Shown piece by piece: positions 21,446 through 29,960 of a DNA stretch of 64,000 bases. Position numbers and translations under genes: made by a program. Position 1 is the first letter of the stretch. Every line of letters begins with the position of its first letter. The stretch comes from Arthrobacter sp. ISL-48 (lineage in GTDB: Bacteria > Actinomycetota > Actinomycetes > Actinomycetales > Micrococcaceae): contig NZ_JAGGPL010000001.1 of NCBI RefSeq assembly GCF_018613805.1, positions 186,001 through 250,000 of the forward strand, read 5' to 3'. The notes below the pieces were generated by a model. The model was given only the letters and a program-made list of their open reading frames with translations. It was not told the DNA's origin and did not search any database.

Positions 21446-23275
21446 TCAGTTACGGATGCAGCCGATCGAGTCTTTCTCCAGGGGCGAGGACGATCCGTCG
21501 CTCCTGATGATCATCACCTGGATGCAGGTGGGTTCGGTCGGGTTCACGGCCACCTGGGCGGTGGGACTGGGCGTGGATTGGTACTCGCCGCTTCCGCCCA
21601 CTGTGTAGACCCGCCACTTGTAGGCGTCGCCGGACTTCGGCTGAGGGTTGGTCCACGTGAAGGTCGCCTTGCCGTTTCCGTCGATCTTGCCCGCCAGGCC
21701 GGCGACGTCCGGGACGGTCCCGTTGTCCAGGGCATCCGCCGGAGCCTTGCTGACCTGGTCGGTGGCCACCGCCTTCGGCGGCGGGGCTGACGTTCCCAGC
21801 ACGATGCCCACGATGATGGCAAGCACCAGCAGGGTGCCGCCGGAGATGGCAAGCCACAGGTTCCGCCTGCCGTGGTCCGCAGCGGTTTCAGGCGTGGCCG
21901 CTTCGGCCGCTTCGGCACGGGCCGGCCGGCTGACGGTGGCGTCCAGTTCCGGTTCGGCACGGCCAGTCAGGCTGGCCGGCGCTTCCTGCCGTCCAACCTG
22001 ACGCAGCGCGTCCGGAGGCAGGGCAGGTCGCTGAACTGTTGCGTCCTGAATGAGTGCGTCCTGGATGACTGCGTCCTGAGCACGGGCATCCTGAGCCGAG
22101 GCATCGTGAACCGGGGCATCGTGAATGGGTGCGTCCCGGACCAAGCCGTACTCTGCAGCCGGTGCGCTGCCCCGGAGCATGGTGGCCTGTGCCCACTCCC
22201 CTGAGGTGTTCCCGCCAGACCTGTGCGCGCCGGGCTGCTCTTCCGTGAAGGGTTGGCCTGTGAAGACGTGGCCCGGGAGTTGCGGCCTGGTCCTTGCGGG
22301 GAAGGTGGGGGCGCTGCCGGTCCGCTCCGGATCAATGGCGGCAATGTTCCGCACGCGGGTCTCTTCGAAGCCATCGTCGGGGTGGTTTTCCTCGTGGCGC
22401 GGTTCTTCGAGTACCTCAAACGGGGTGACGGACAGGTTGAGTTCGGCCTGGGTCCTCTGCAGGGCAAGGGCGAAGGCATGGGCGGACGAATACCTGGACA
22501 CTGCGGACTTTGCCATGGCCGTGGATAGTGCCAGTTCGAGTGACTCCGGAACGTCCGGCCGGCCCAGTCGCGGCAGCGCCATGGTGGTGATGCGGGAGAT
22601 GAGCTCGCGCTGGGAATTATCGGCGCCGGGCATCACAAACGGGGAGCGGCCTGCCAACAGTGTGTAGAGCGTGGCCCCGAGCGCCCAGACGTCCACCAGC
22701 ACGCCGTCGATGGCGCCGCCGGTGAACTGTTCCGGAGGGGACCACGGAATGGACATCCCGGCGTCCTCGTCGGCATCGCTCCCCAGTGTTCCGGAAATGC
22801 CGAAGTCCGTCAGTGCCGGGCGGTTGTAGTCGGTGACCAGGATGTTTGCCGGCTTGATGTCCCGGTGCGCAATACCGGCCCTGTGGGCGGTCTCGACGGC
22901 GGACGCCACCTGAATGCCCACGGCCAGGACCTCATCCACGCTGAAGCGCTGCCGCCGGTAGCGGACATCAAGGCTGGGGCGGGAGCAGTACTCCATCGCC
23001 AGGTAGGAATGGCCGGCTTCGGTCACCTCCGCCTCGAAGATGGTCACAATGTACGGGTGGGAGGAGAGCTGGGCCATCAGGTTGGCCTCTGACTCGAACC
23101 TGCGCCGGGCGCCCTCTGTCTTGAGGTCGGACAGCAGGACCTTAACGGCCACCTTCCGACGCGGCCGGTCCTGCTCATAAAGGTAGACGTCGGAGAACCC
23201 GCCGGAGCCGAGCAGGCTGACGTAGGTGAACCCCGGGAGGTGGGGCGGCGGGGCGGCCGGCCGTTTGAAACTCAA
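21446..23275 (-). CDS. Transmembrane Ser/Thr protein kinase with extracellular Fn3-like domain
   Basis: 609-residue PknB-class Hanks kinase. The kinase domain (about 14-275) has a glycine loop (LLGSGGFSDVYLY), the VAVKVLL lysine, catalytic HRDIKPANIL (~138), DFGISG and SPPEQF. A long linker (280-465) holds a degenerate repeat of about 5 residues (HDAP, QDAR, QDAV, QDAL). One membrane helix (~470-493) precedes an extracellular C-terminal domain with a fibronectin-III-like look (KATFTWTNPQPKSGDAYKWRVY). PASTA repeats are absent. It overlaps the upstream FHA gene by 4 bp. Equivalent to Pkb2 in the bifidobacterial PFNA cluster by context. Confidence 0.92.
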   Translation of the reverse strand: MSFKRPAAPPPHLPGFTYVSLLGSGGFSDVYLYEQDRPRRKVAVKVLLSDLKTEGARRRFESEANLMAQLSSHPYIVTIFEAEVTEAGHSYLAMEYCSRPSLDVRYRRQRFSVDEVLAVGIQVASAVETAHRAGIAHRDIKPANILVTDYNRPALTDFGISGTLGSDADEDAGMSIPWSPPEQFTGGAIDGVLVDVWALGATLYTLLAGRSPFVMPGADNSQRELISRITTMALPRLGRPDVPESLELALSTAMAKSAVSRYSSAHAFALALQRTQAELNLSVTPFEVLEEPRHEENHPDDGFEETRVRNIAAIDPERTGSAPTFPARTRPQLPGHVFTGQPFTEEQPGAHRSGGNTSGEWAQATMLRGSAPAAEYGLVRDAPIHDAPVHDASAQDARAQDAVIQDALIQDATVQRPALPPDALRQVGRQEAPASLTGRAEPELDATVSRPARAEAAEAATPETAADHGRRNLWLAISGGTLLVLAIIVGIVLGTSAPPPKAVATDQVSKAPADALDNGTVPDVAGLAGKIDGNGKATFTWTNPQPKSGDAYKWRVYTVGGSGEYQSTPSPTAQVAVNPTEPTCIQVMIIRSDGSSSPLEKDSIGCIRN

Positions 23276-25059
23276 AGAATCTCCTCAAAACGCAATGAGA
23301 TGTCGTCACCCAGTTCGGCGATGTCGCCGTCGAGCAGGATAGCCATTTCATTCTGGGCCAGGCGCCGGGGCGGCTGGCCTTCGCGCACGAGGACGGTGCC
23401 GTTGGTGGCTTTGAGGTCGCAAAGCATCACGTGCCAGCCCTCGAGCCGGACCTCCACGTGGGACCGGGAAATATCTCCGCTGGGACTGGATACCTGGACG
23501 AGCCTGGGCATCACGCCGCCCTGTACGCGGGACACGGATGGCTGCCGTCCGATGACCAGTGACTGGTCAAGGTCCACCAGTTCGCCCGTGGAAACCCGCA
23601 TCCGGCCCAGCCGCGGCCGCGCCACCTGGACCGCATCGGACGGTAGGGGCAGCCCGCACGTGGCGCACTTCGCATGGGTGGGCGGACTGGCGTGGCCCTG
23701 GCCGCATATACGCGCCAACACCAGGGGGCCCCTGGCGGCATCCCCATTCGGCGTTGCCACCGATACGGGTCGAGCGGTCAATCCGGCGAGGTCGGCCTTC
23801 ATGACCGTTTGACCGTCATGGTCTCCGTCGAATCCGGAGGGTTCCCCGGCCACAGGCTCCCCTCTTGCCTGCTCCACGGCCGCAGCCTGGGACTGGCTTC
23901 CGGGACTTTCGGCCGGGCCGGGGACAGAAACGCTGAACGACGGCGGAGTCTTGGCATTCGGAGCTCTCTCACCCCCAGTCCGCCACGGGATTGAGTCGAT
24001 GAGTCCGCCACCGGTCACGCCGCCGGTTGGCGGCGCCGCTGCTGCCTGAGCCGCTACACCGGGCATCGGGGGCGTCGTGGGCGTCGGGAGGACGGTCATG
24101 CCAGGTAGGACACTACCTGTCTGTGGCTCCGCTGCTGCGGGCGATTCAAGTGCTCCCTGCTCGTCTGCGTCTTCCCGGGCCGACGCAGGCACAGCTGGTG
24201 CGTCGGCGTCCGGGGCCTCCGGATCCTCGCGCACTGCGGCATCTTCGATGTTACGGACCACGGTGCGTTCCCAGAGGTGGTCGTAGGTTCCGGTGAGTTC
24301 GTGCGCAGGTACTTGGTCGGAATCAGGCAACTGGTCCGGCTGCGACGCGGGTTCCCCGTCCTGGGGGGATTCAGGCATTTCGGTTGTGTGGCTGGACTCG
24401 TCATCAAGAACACCGATGACCGTCTCCGCAGAAGCACCGTGTTCATCTGTTGCCTTTTCCTGTTCAAGCACAGGCTCCGGTTCAACGGGCTCCGGTTCAA
24501 GCACAGGCTCCGGTTCAAGCACAGGCTCCGGTTCAACCAGCTTTCGTTCAACCGGCTCCGGTTCAACCAGCTTTCGTTCAACCGGCTGTGGGTCAATGGG
24601 CTGCAGTTCAGCAGCAGGGCGGGTCAGGGCCATGGTCAGGGACTGCAGCAGGACCACACCGTCCCCAAGGGGCAGCTCCGGGGCGGGCCGCATGCCTTCC
24701 GGGACGGTGAGGCGGAACCATTCAGGCCCCACAAAATGGCGCTCCGTCCACGTGGTCACGTCGCGTCCATTCAAGTCCACGGATGCGCCGGGCAGGCGGA
24801 CCGTCAGATCCAGGTCGCCGCGCAGGAAGACCCGGAGCGGACCACGGAAGTCCACTATTCCGAAACACGGAATGTTCGCAAGTGAAACACCAAAACTGCT
24901 CGTGACCGCGGACAGTACTTCGTGCGCTTCCGCCCCGTTTTCGAGGAGTTCCCACAGTGAGTGGACCATTGCGGGTGGCGTATCGGATCCTAGAATGACG
25001 GCAGTCCGGGACCGGACAATCCCGAGCCAGGTCCCGGGCACGTAGCTACCGGCTGCCAT
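23272..25059 (-). CDS. FHA-domain protein with zinc-ribbon and acidic repeat linker
   Basis: 595-residue cytoplasmic protein. The start is the ATG at 25059 (MAAGSYVPGTW), with GGGGAG upstream and a 14-bp overlap with the phosphatase gene. The N-terminal part (1-135) is an unassigned folded region. A Glu/Pro/Val repeat follows (EPVLEPEPV units, ~150-205), then a disordered Pro/Ala-rich stretch. Near 460-490 is a zinc-ribbon-like segment (CGQGHASPPTHAKCATCGLPL). A C-terminal FHA domain (~505-590) has VIGRQPSVSRVQGG, SRSHVEVRL and LKATNGTVL. It is a likely substrate or phospho-reader of the adjacent kinase. Confidence 0.82.
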   Translation of the reverse strand: MAAGSYVPGTWLGIVRSRTAVILGSDTPPAMVHSLWELLENGAEAHEVLSAVTSSFGVSLANIPCFGIVDFRGPLRVFLRGDLDLTVRLPGASVDLNGRDVTTWTERHFVGPEWFRLTVPEGMRPAPELPLGDGVVLLQSLTMALTRPAAELQPIDPQPVERKLVEPEPVERKLVEPEPVLEPEPVLEPEPVEPEPVLEQEKATDEHGASAETVIGVLDDESSHTTEMPESPQDGEPASQPDQLPDSDQVPAHELTGTYDHLWERTVVRNIEDAAVREDPEAPDADAPAVPASAREDADEQGALESPAAAEPQTGSVLPGMTVLPTPTTPPMPGVAAQAAAAPPTGGVTGGGLIDSIPWRTGGERAPNAKTPPSFSVSVPGPAESPGSQSQAAAVEQARGEPVAGEPSGFDGDHDGQTVMKADLAGLTARPVSVATPNGDAARGPLVLARICGQGHASPPTHAKCATCGLPLPSDAVQVARPRLGRMRVSTGELVDLDQSLVIGRQPSVSRVQGGVMPRLVQVSSPSGDISRSHVEVRLEGWHVMLCDLKATNGTVLVREGQPPRRLAQNEMAILLDGDIAELGDDISLRFEEIL

Positions 25060-25975
25060 CTCCGGGCTCCCCGCTTTCTTCGTCGTCGGATGATGAGTCG
25101 GAGGAGGACCGGTGCACGTCCGCAACCTGCGCCCGGGGCAACGTCGTTTCTTCTTCCGCGTCCGCGGCGGTGCGCGGGGCGGTGGTGGCGATGCCGCCGT
25201 CGTTCATCACGTTCCTCGCGTCCACCACAATGACGGTGACGTTGTCCCTGCCCCCGTTACGGAGCGCAGCCTGGATCAGAGCATCCACGGCTTCCTGGGG
25301 GTCCAATACCGTGCTGAGGATGCGGAACATGTGTTCGTCCGTCAGTTCAGCATTGAGTCCGTCAGAGCAGACAAGGATGCGGTCACCTTCCTGGACAGGC
25401 AGCAGCCAGTAGTCGGCTTCCGTCTCGTCGCCGGTCCCCAAGGCCCTGGTCACAACGTGGCGCCGGGGATGGACGGCTGCCTCCTCAGGCCTGATTTCGC
25501 CAGCGTCCACCAACTCCTGGACCTCGGAGTGATCCACGCTGACCTGGACCAGCTCTCCCTGGCTCAGCAGGTACGTCCGGGAATCGCCAATGTTCATGAC
25601 CAACCAGTACGGCATGCCCATCTGTTCAACTACCACGGCTCCGGCCAGGGTGGTTCCGGCGCGTGCCCCGGTGGCCTGCCGGATGGAACTGTCGGCCCGG
25701 ACCAGGTATTGCTGCAGGACCGCGGCCGTGACGTTCCGCTCGCCGGTGGCCACCTGTGGCATCGCCGCCAAGGCGCGGACGCACATGCCGCTGGCGATCT
25801 CGCCGGCTTCGTGGCCCCCCATGCCGTCAGCGACGGCAAAGACAGGGTCTGACGCTATGAAGGAATCTTCATTGAGTTCGCGGCGCAGGCCCCGGTCCGT
25901 TCCGTAGCCGTAACTCAGGCTTAGCCCGGGTTCATGGCCGGCGGCAGGGGAAATACTGGCGGGCTGGGAATTCAT
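25046..25975 (-). CDS. PP2C-family Ser/Thr protein phosphatase
   Basis: 309-residue metal-dependent phosphatase, probably reversing phosphorylation by the neighbouring kinase. Metal-binding and catalytic motifs are complete: RELNEDSFIA, VADGMGGHEAGE, MNIGDSRTYLL, RILVCSDGLNAELTD and GGRDNVTVIVVDA. The last 60 residues form a Ser/Glu-rich tail with no membrane helix. It therefore appears cytoplasmic, unlike PstP. Its ATG overlaps the RDD-FHA gene by 4 bp. Confidence 0.94.
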   Translation of the reverse strand: MNSQPASISPAAGHEPGLSLSYGYGTDRGLRRELNEDSFIASDPVFAVADGMGGHEAGEIASGMCVRALAAMPQVATGERNVTAAVLQQYLVRADSSIRQATGARAGTTLAGAVVVEQMGMPYWLVMNIGDSRTYLLSQGELVQVSVDHSEVQELVDAGEIRPEEAAVHPRRHVVTRALGTGDETEADYWLLPVQEGDRILVCSDGLNAELTDEHMFRILSTVLDPQEAVDALIQAALRNGGRDNVTVIVVDARNVMNDGGIATTAPRTAADAEEETTLPRAQVADVHRSSSDSSSDDEESGEPGDGSR

Positions 25976-27438
25976 GCCTGTCCTAGGTGGAAGGAGCGGT
26001 CACCAAAATGAACAGTGGATCCCGGGTTGACAAAAGCGGGCACGCCCGGCAGCAAGGGCGTTCGGAGCCCGTCCGGCGTGGTGACGGCGCTCCCGTTGGT
26101 GGAGTTCCTGTCAGTCACCCAAATCCCGGGGCCGTCGGTCAGAAGGTGGAGGTGTGTTTTGGAGATCGTGCGGCCGGGGTCGGTGACAGCCAGGAGTTGG
26201 GCCTGCTGCTCACCTGCCCGCCCTACCGGGTTCCTCCCCAGCAGGACGTTGCGGTCGAGCTGGAAGTCCCGGCCGTCGTCGAGCTTTATCCGCAGGACCG
26301 CGACTGGAACGGGCTCGCGGCCGCCTCCGCGCATCTGCGTGCGGTCGTGATCGTCGTCGGGATGGACCAGGCTCAATGGCGCAGGGGCGCTAACAAGCTG
26401 CGGCGCCTGGGCATGAATAACCTGCCGGCCGTCGATAACCTGCGGCACGTCACTAACTTGCGGCGCGGCACTGACCTGCGGCTTGGCGGCACCGACCTGC
26501 GGCTTGGCGGCACCGACCTGCGGCTTGGCGGTACCGGCCATGGGTGAGGCCACCTGCTGGACCGGCGGCAGGTCAAGGGGCGCAAAACTGTACGGGCCCT
26601 GGATGCCGCCGGAGGTGACGGGATTGCGGCCGGCATTAATGTCGAACACCAGGGTGCCGGGGGCGGTATCGTTCCAGCCGCGGAGGCCGCCGTTCTTGTC
26701 CCAGGCGTTGGATACCACCACAAGGATCGCCCACACGGCGCCGAGTAAGGCCAACGGCCCAAGGATTATGAAGGCCACGTCGAACCACTTGAAAATGACC
26801 ACGACGATTGCTGCCACTATCGCCAGGAGGATTCCTGCGCCGGTAATGAGTCCCCGAAGGAAGACGGCCCCGACGCCTGGTGCGTAGCCGTCCTTGTCGG
26901 CGCTGCGGATGCCCATGAGCCGGTTGCCGATGGAGTTCCCGGAGCGGCCCTCCATACCCAGCAGGACAAACACGTAAACCAGTGTCAGTCCGGTACCGAT
27001 GCCGCCGAACAGGACCAGCGATCCGGTGTCATAGACGATGAACCCGCCACTTTGGGTTCGGGTGACGCCAGCGAGGCCGATGGTAAAGGCCACCACCAGG
27101 ACGGCGACGGGAGCCAGCCAGTCGAGCACTGCTGCGCCGAGCCGCTTCCCGGCAGAGGCCGGAACCAGCTCAAGCTTTACTGCCATTCCTGTTCCTCCCC
27201 CTGGACCCTGACCCGCCAGCTGTTCAGCCGCCGGAGCCCGTTGTACTACCGGGATAGTACCGGGAATCTGCTCCACATGCTCAGCCCCTCCACCCATCAG
27301 CGCCCTCTGCGTGTGATCAATATTGCGGACAGTGCGGGCGGCCCTATTGGGCAGCGGAGCTCCGCAAGCCAGGCAAAACGTAGCCCCCTTGCGGATCTGT
27401 TGGTGGCAGCGCTGGCAGCGTTCGGCGTCGTGTGTCAT
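25972..27438 (-). CDS. RDD-family membrane protein with N-terminal zinc ribbon and C-terminal FHA domain
   Basis: 488-residue fusion. A zinc-ribbon (CQRCHQQIRKGATFCLACG, residues ~8-26) opens the protein. An RDD membrane domain follows (~100-260; about four helices, with the RLMGIR segment). A linker has tandem AKPQVGA repeats (~300-335). A C-terminal FHA domain (~395-488) has LLGRNPVG, SKTHLHLL and DRNSTNGSAV. RDD proteins are membrane proteins of mostly unknown role. Here the FHA domain would tie it to kinase output. It overlaps the neighbours on both sides by 4 bp. Confidence 0.87.
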   Translation of the reverse strand: MTHDAERCQRCHQQIRKGATFCLACGAPLPNRAARTVRNIDHTQRALMGGGAEHVEQIPGTIPVVQRAPAAEQLAGQGPGGGTGMAVKLELVPASAGKRLGAAVLDWLAPVAVLVVAFTIGLAGVTRTQSGGFIVYDTGSLVLFGGIGTGLTLVYVFVLLGMEGRSGNSIGNRLMGIRSADKDGYAPGVGAVFLRGLITGAGILLAIVAAIVVVIFKWFDVAFIILGPLALLGAVWAILVVVSNAWDKNGGLRGWNDTAPGTLVFDINAGRNPVTSGGIQGPYSFAPLDLPPVQQVASPMAGTAKPQVGAAKPQVGAAKPQVSAAPQVSDVPQVIDGRQVIHAQAPQLVSAPAPLSLVHPDDDHDRTQMRGGGREPVPVAVLRIKLDDGRDFQLDRNVLLGRNPVGRAGEQQAQLLAVTDPGRTISKTHLHLLTDGPGIWVTDRNSTNGSAVTTPDGLRTPLLPGVPAFVNPGSTVHFGDRSFHLGQA

Positions 27439-29960
27439 GGTTCGCTGTGGTTCTTCCTGCCGGGGTTGCCGGGGTTCTCGGGGTTGCCGGGAGCAGTGGG
27501 CCCGCCAGGCTCAACGGTTCCCCGGCCGGTCTCCACACTACCGACGGCTCGTAGCCCAGGCCGGGCGCCCCGCAGCTTAAGGGCGTTACGGCCGTCAGCC
27601 AGCAGGGACCGGGGCGAAAACCGTGCCTGCTGCCTGCGCCAAAAGCCCACAGTCGCGGTCATTTCCTTCAGTGAGCCGTCCACGATCGTCCAGTACTCCT
27701 GAACCTCTTCCTCACTCGGCTGGCCGGCGCCGAAGATGGAGGCATCCGCCCGCTGGGCAAGCATGACGGTGGTCGGCCCGGACCGGGGGAAGGCGTCAGC
27801 AACCACCGTCGCGCTTTCACGCCTGGTGGAGCGGGTGTCGATTCCGGCTCCCATGTCCGTCGCCAGGCTTACCACTTCATTCCAACCGCCTCCCACGCGC
27901 TGGGCAGGGTGGCCCTCGGTGAAACGGGCCTTCCGACGTCGGGATTTGAGCAAGGCGATGAGCAGGAGCGGTAAGGCAAGGATCGACAGCGGAACAAGGG
28001 CAACTCCCAGGGCTCCGAGCAGTGCTCCCCAGAAGAGCCAGGGATTGTTCTTCTTCTGGTCGGCGTCCAGGGCGTCCGGGGAGGAGTCCGGCGGCAGGTC
28101 CGCCGGCTCCTGGGGCGGGGGCGGCGGCTGGAGTACCTGTGGCTTCGGCTTGGACTTGGTTTCGGGATCCGGCGGGATGGGGACATTGTCCTTTGGCGGA
28201 GTGGGATCGAAGTTGACCCAGCCCACCCGCTCGAAGGCCACTTCCACCCACGCATGGACGTCCTTGCCCGTGATCTTGACTTCGCCTGCACCGTTTTCCG
28301 GACTTGTGGGCTCCGGGTAGAAGCCCATCACCACGCGCGATGGGATGCCCAGGTGGCGGAGCATCAGGGACATGGCCACGGCGTACTGCTCGTCGTCGCC
28401 CAGCATTTGCTTGGCGGTCAGCAAGCTCTTGATCCTGGCGGAGCCGTGCCCGGAGACGCTGGGCAGCTGCCCTTCGGTGACCAGCCCGTTGCTGAAGGCG
28501 CCGGTCTTCTGGAAGTGGGCCTCGATCTGGCGGACGCGGTCAATCGCGGTGGGGGCATCGGCCGAGAGGTCATTGGCCTGGGAGTCCACAACCGGGGGAA
28601 CGTCCTGCGGGTCCGGAAGGATGATTTTTGCGAAGTCGTACTGTGTCAGCTGCCCGTGCTCAAGCTTGACGGGGTCGGAGACCTGGACGCTGTAGGAATC
28701 TCCTTTGGACAATCCCTTGGTGGTGACGGCTGTGTCCGTGCCCGAATTGAAGTAGAGCCCGGAAGCAGCTGTCGAGGAACTCTGGTCGAAGCTGATGCCT
28801 GTGGTCTTCCGCCCCCCGGGGACGAAGTAACCCTGGTAATCCTCGATGGTGATGTCCAGCGAATAGTCGTGGGTCGGCACGATGCCGGAGGTATCCGCGA
28901 GAGTGTTAATGGACTTGGTGTCCCCCACCTTGCTGAAGTTGCCGGAGCCTTTGGGGTCCATGTTGTAGTTGGTGCCGTTGAAGGCGTCCAGTGCACCCAG
29001 CCTGACGCGGCCGTCCCGGGGCAGGCCGTTGACAACGAAGAGGGTGTCGTCTTTCTTGTCCTTGACGAAAGTCCGGAAGCTCGCCAGCGGCGTGACGTAG
29101 TCCTTGGGATCGAACGGTGGAACCACCAGGTTTCGGAGGACCTTACGGTCGTCACTGGCTGTGACCAGCGGTGCTGCCACCGCCGTGATGGCCACGCTTG
29201 CCGCGATGACGGCCGCTGCCGTACCGAGCCGGCGGACCCTGGCACGTCTTGCGGTGGCGGTATCACCCTGGGGACGGTTGACAGACACCTTCCGGGTGTC
29301 GCTGCGCCGGAGTGCATCCCGCCGGAAGGTTGCCCAGGCGATGGCCACGACCGTGAGGCCTATGCCGCGCTCGACGGTCAGGAAGGCGGCGTTGGTACTG
29401 AAGGCGATGCCGGTGACAAACAGCGCCAGCACCGGCAGCAGCGGCCAGTAGGGTCCCTTCAGCCGCCAGATCAGGATCCCCGCGACGAGCGAGGTGAGCA
29501 GTGAACTCAGGAACGGGACAATCAGGACCCCGCCTGAAGTTCCCACGGGCACGCCGACAGTAAGCATGTCCTTCCAGGCCAACACCACACCCAGGAGCAG
29601 GGTCCGCAGCGAGTCGAGGCTGGGAAGGAATCCGGCGATGGCCGAATCAGGCACGGCCAGTGCTGTCCCGAACACCAGATACGCCGCCAGGGCCATTGCC
29701 GTGGTGATCAGGAGCCCCAGCCGCAGATGAGCGTTGCAGGCGGCTACTGCGAGTCCCAGGAGGATGCCTCCGAACCCGGAGACGAGGTAGTAGGGATCGC
29801 CGCCGAAGCTGAGGCTGAAGCCCAGGACACCCAGCCCCAGCAGGACGGTGAGGGCGCCGGCGTCGAGCATGAAATGCCAGATGGGCTGGCCATCAGCAAA
29901 CGCTGATTCTTGCTGCAGGCGCTGCGTCCGCCGCGGGCGGAGGCCGGATGCGGAGCTCAT
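27435..29960 (-). CDS. TgpA-like membrane transglutaminase-domain protein
   Basis: 841-residue protein. About eight hydrophobic segments span residues 25-260 (DUF3488/TgpA N-terminal type). A large extracytoplasmic part contains a transglutaminase-like core around residues 480-590: the cysteine position is not obvious, but GMF-like FSNGLVTEGQ, DEQYAVAMSLMLRHLGIPSRVVMGF and HAWVEVAFERVGWVNFDPTP are typical. A Pro-rich linker, one more membrane helix (~650-675) and a DUF4129-like cytoplasmic tail complete it. In the usual Cys-His-Asp triad the Cys lies where DDEQY occurs here, so catalysis is uncertain. Part of the MoxR-DUF58-TgpA trio, 4-bp overlaps on both sides. Confidence 0.88.
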   Translation of the reverse strand: MSSASGLRPRRTQRLQQESAFADGQPIWHFMLDAGALTVLLGLGVLGFSLSFGGDPYYLVSGFGGILLGLAVAACNAHLRLGLLITTAMALAAYLVFGTALAVPDSAIAGFLPSLDSLRTLLLGVVLAWKDMLTVGVPVGTSGGVLIVPFLSSLLTSLVAGILIWRLKGPYWPLLPVLALFVTGIAFSTNAAFLTVERGIGLTVVAIAWATFRRDALRRSDTRKVSVNRPQGDTATARRARVRRLGTAAAVIAASVAITAVAAPLVTASDDRKVLRNLVVPPFDPKDYVTPLASFRTFVKDKKDDTLFVVNGLPRDGRVRLGALDAFNGTNYNMDPKGSGNFSKVGDTKSINTLADTSGIVPTHDYSLDITIEDYQGYFVPGGRKTTGISFDQSSSTAASGLYFNSGTDTAVTTKGLSKGDSYSVQVSDPVKLEHGQLTQYDFAKIILPDPQDVPPVVDSQANDLSADAPTAIDRVRQIEAHFQKTGAFSNGLVTEGQLPSVSGHGSARIKSLLTAKQMLGDDEQYAVAMSLMLRHLGIPSRVVMGFYPEPTSPENGAGEVKITGKDVHAWVEVAFERVGWVNFDPTPPKDNVPIPPDPETKSKPKPQVLQPPPPPQEPADLPPDSSPDALDADQKKNNPWLFWGALLGALGVALVPLSILALPLLLIALLKSRRRKARFTEGHPAQRVGGGWNEVVSLATDMGAGIDTRSTRRESATVVADAFPRSGPTTVMLAQRADASIFGAGQPSEEEVQEYWTIVDGSLKEMTATVGFWRRQQARFSPRSLLADGRNALKLRGARPGLRAVGSVETGRGTVEPGGPTAPGNPENPGNPGRKNHSEP

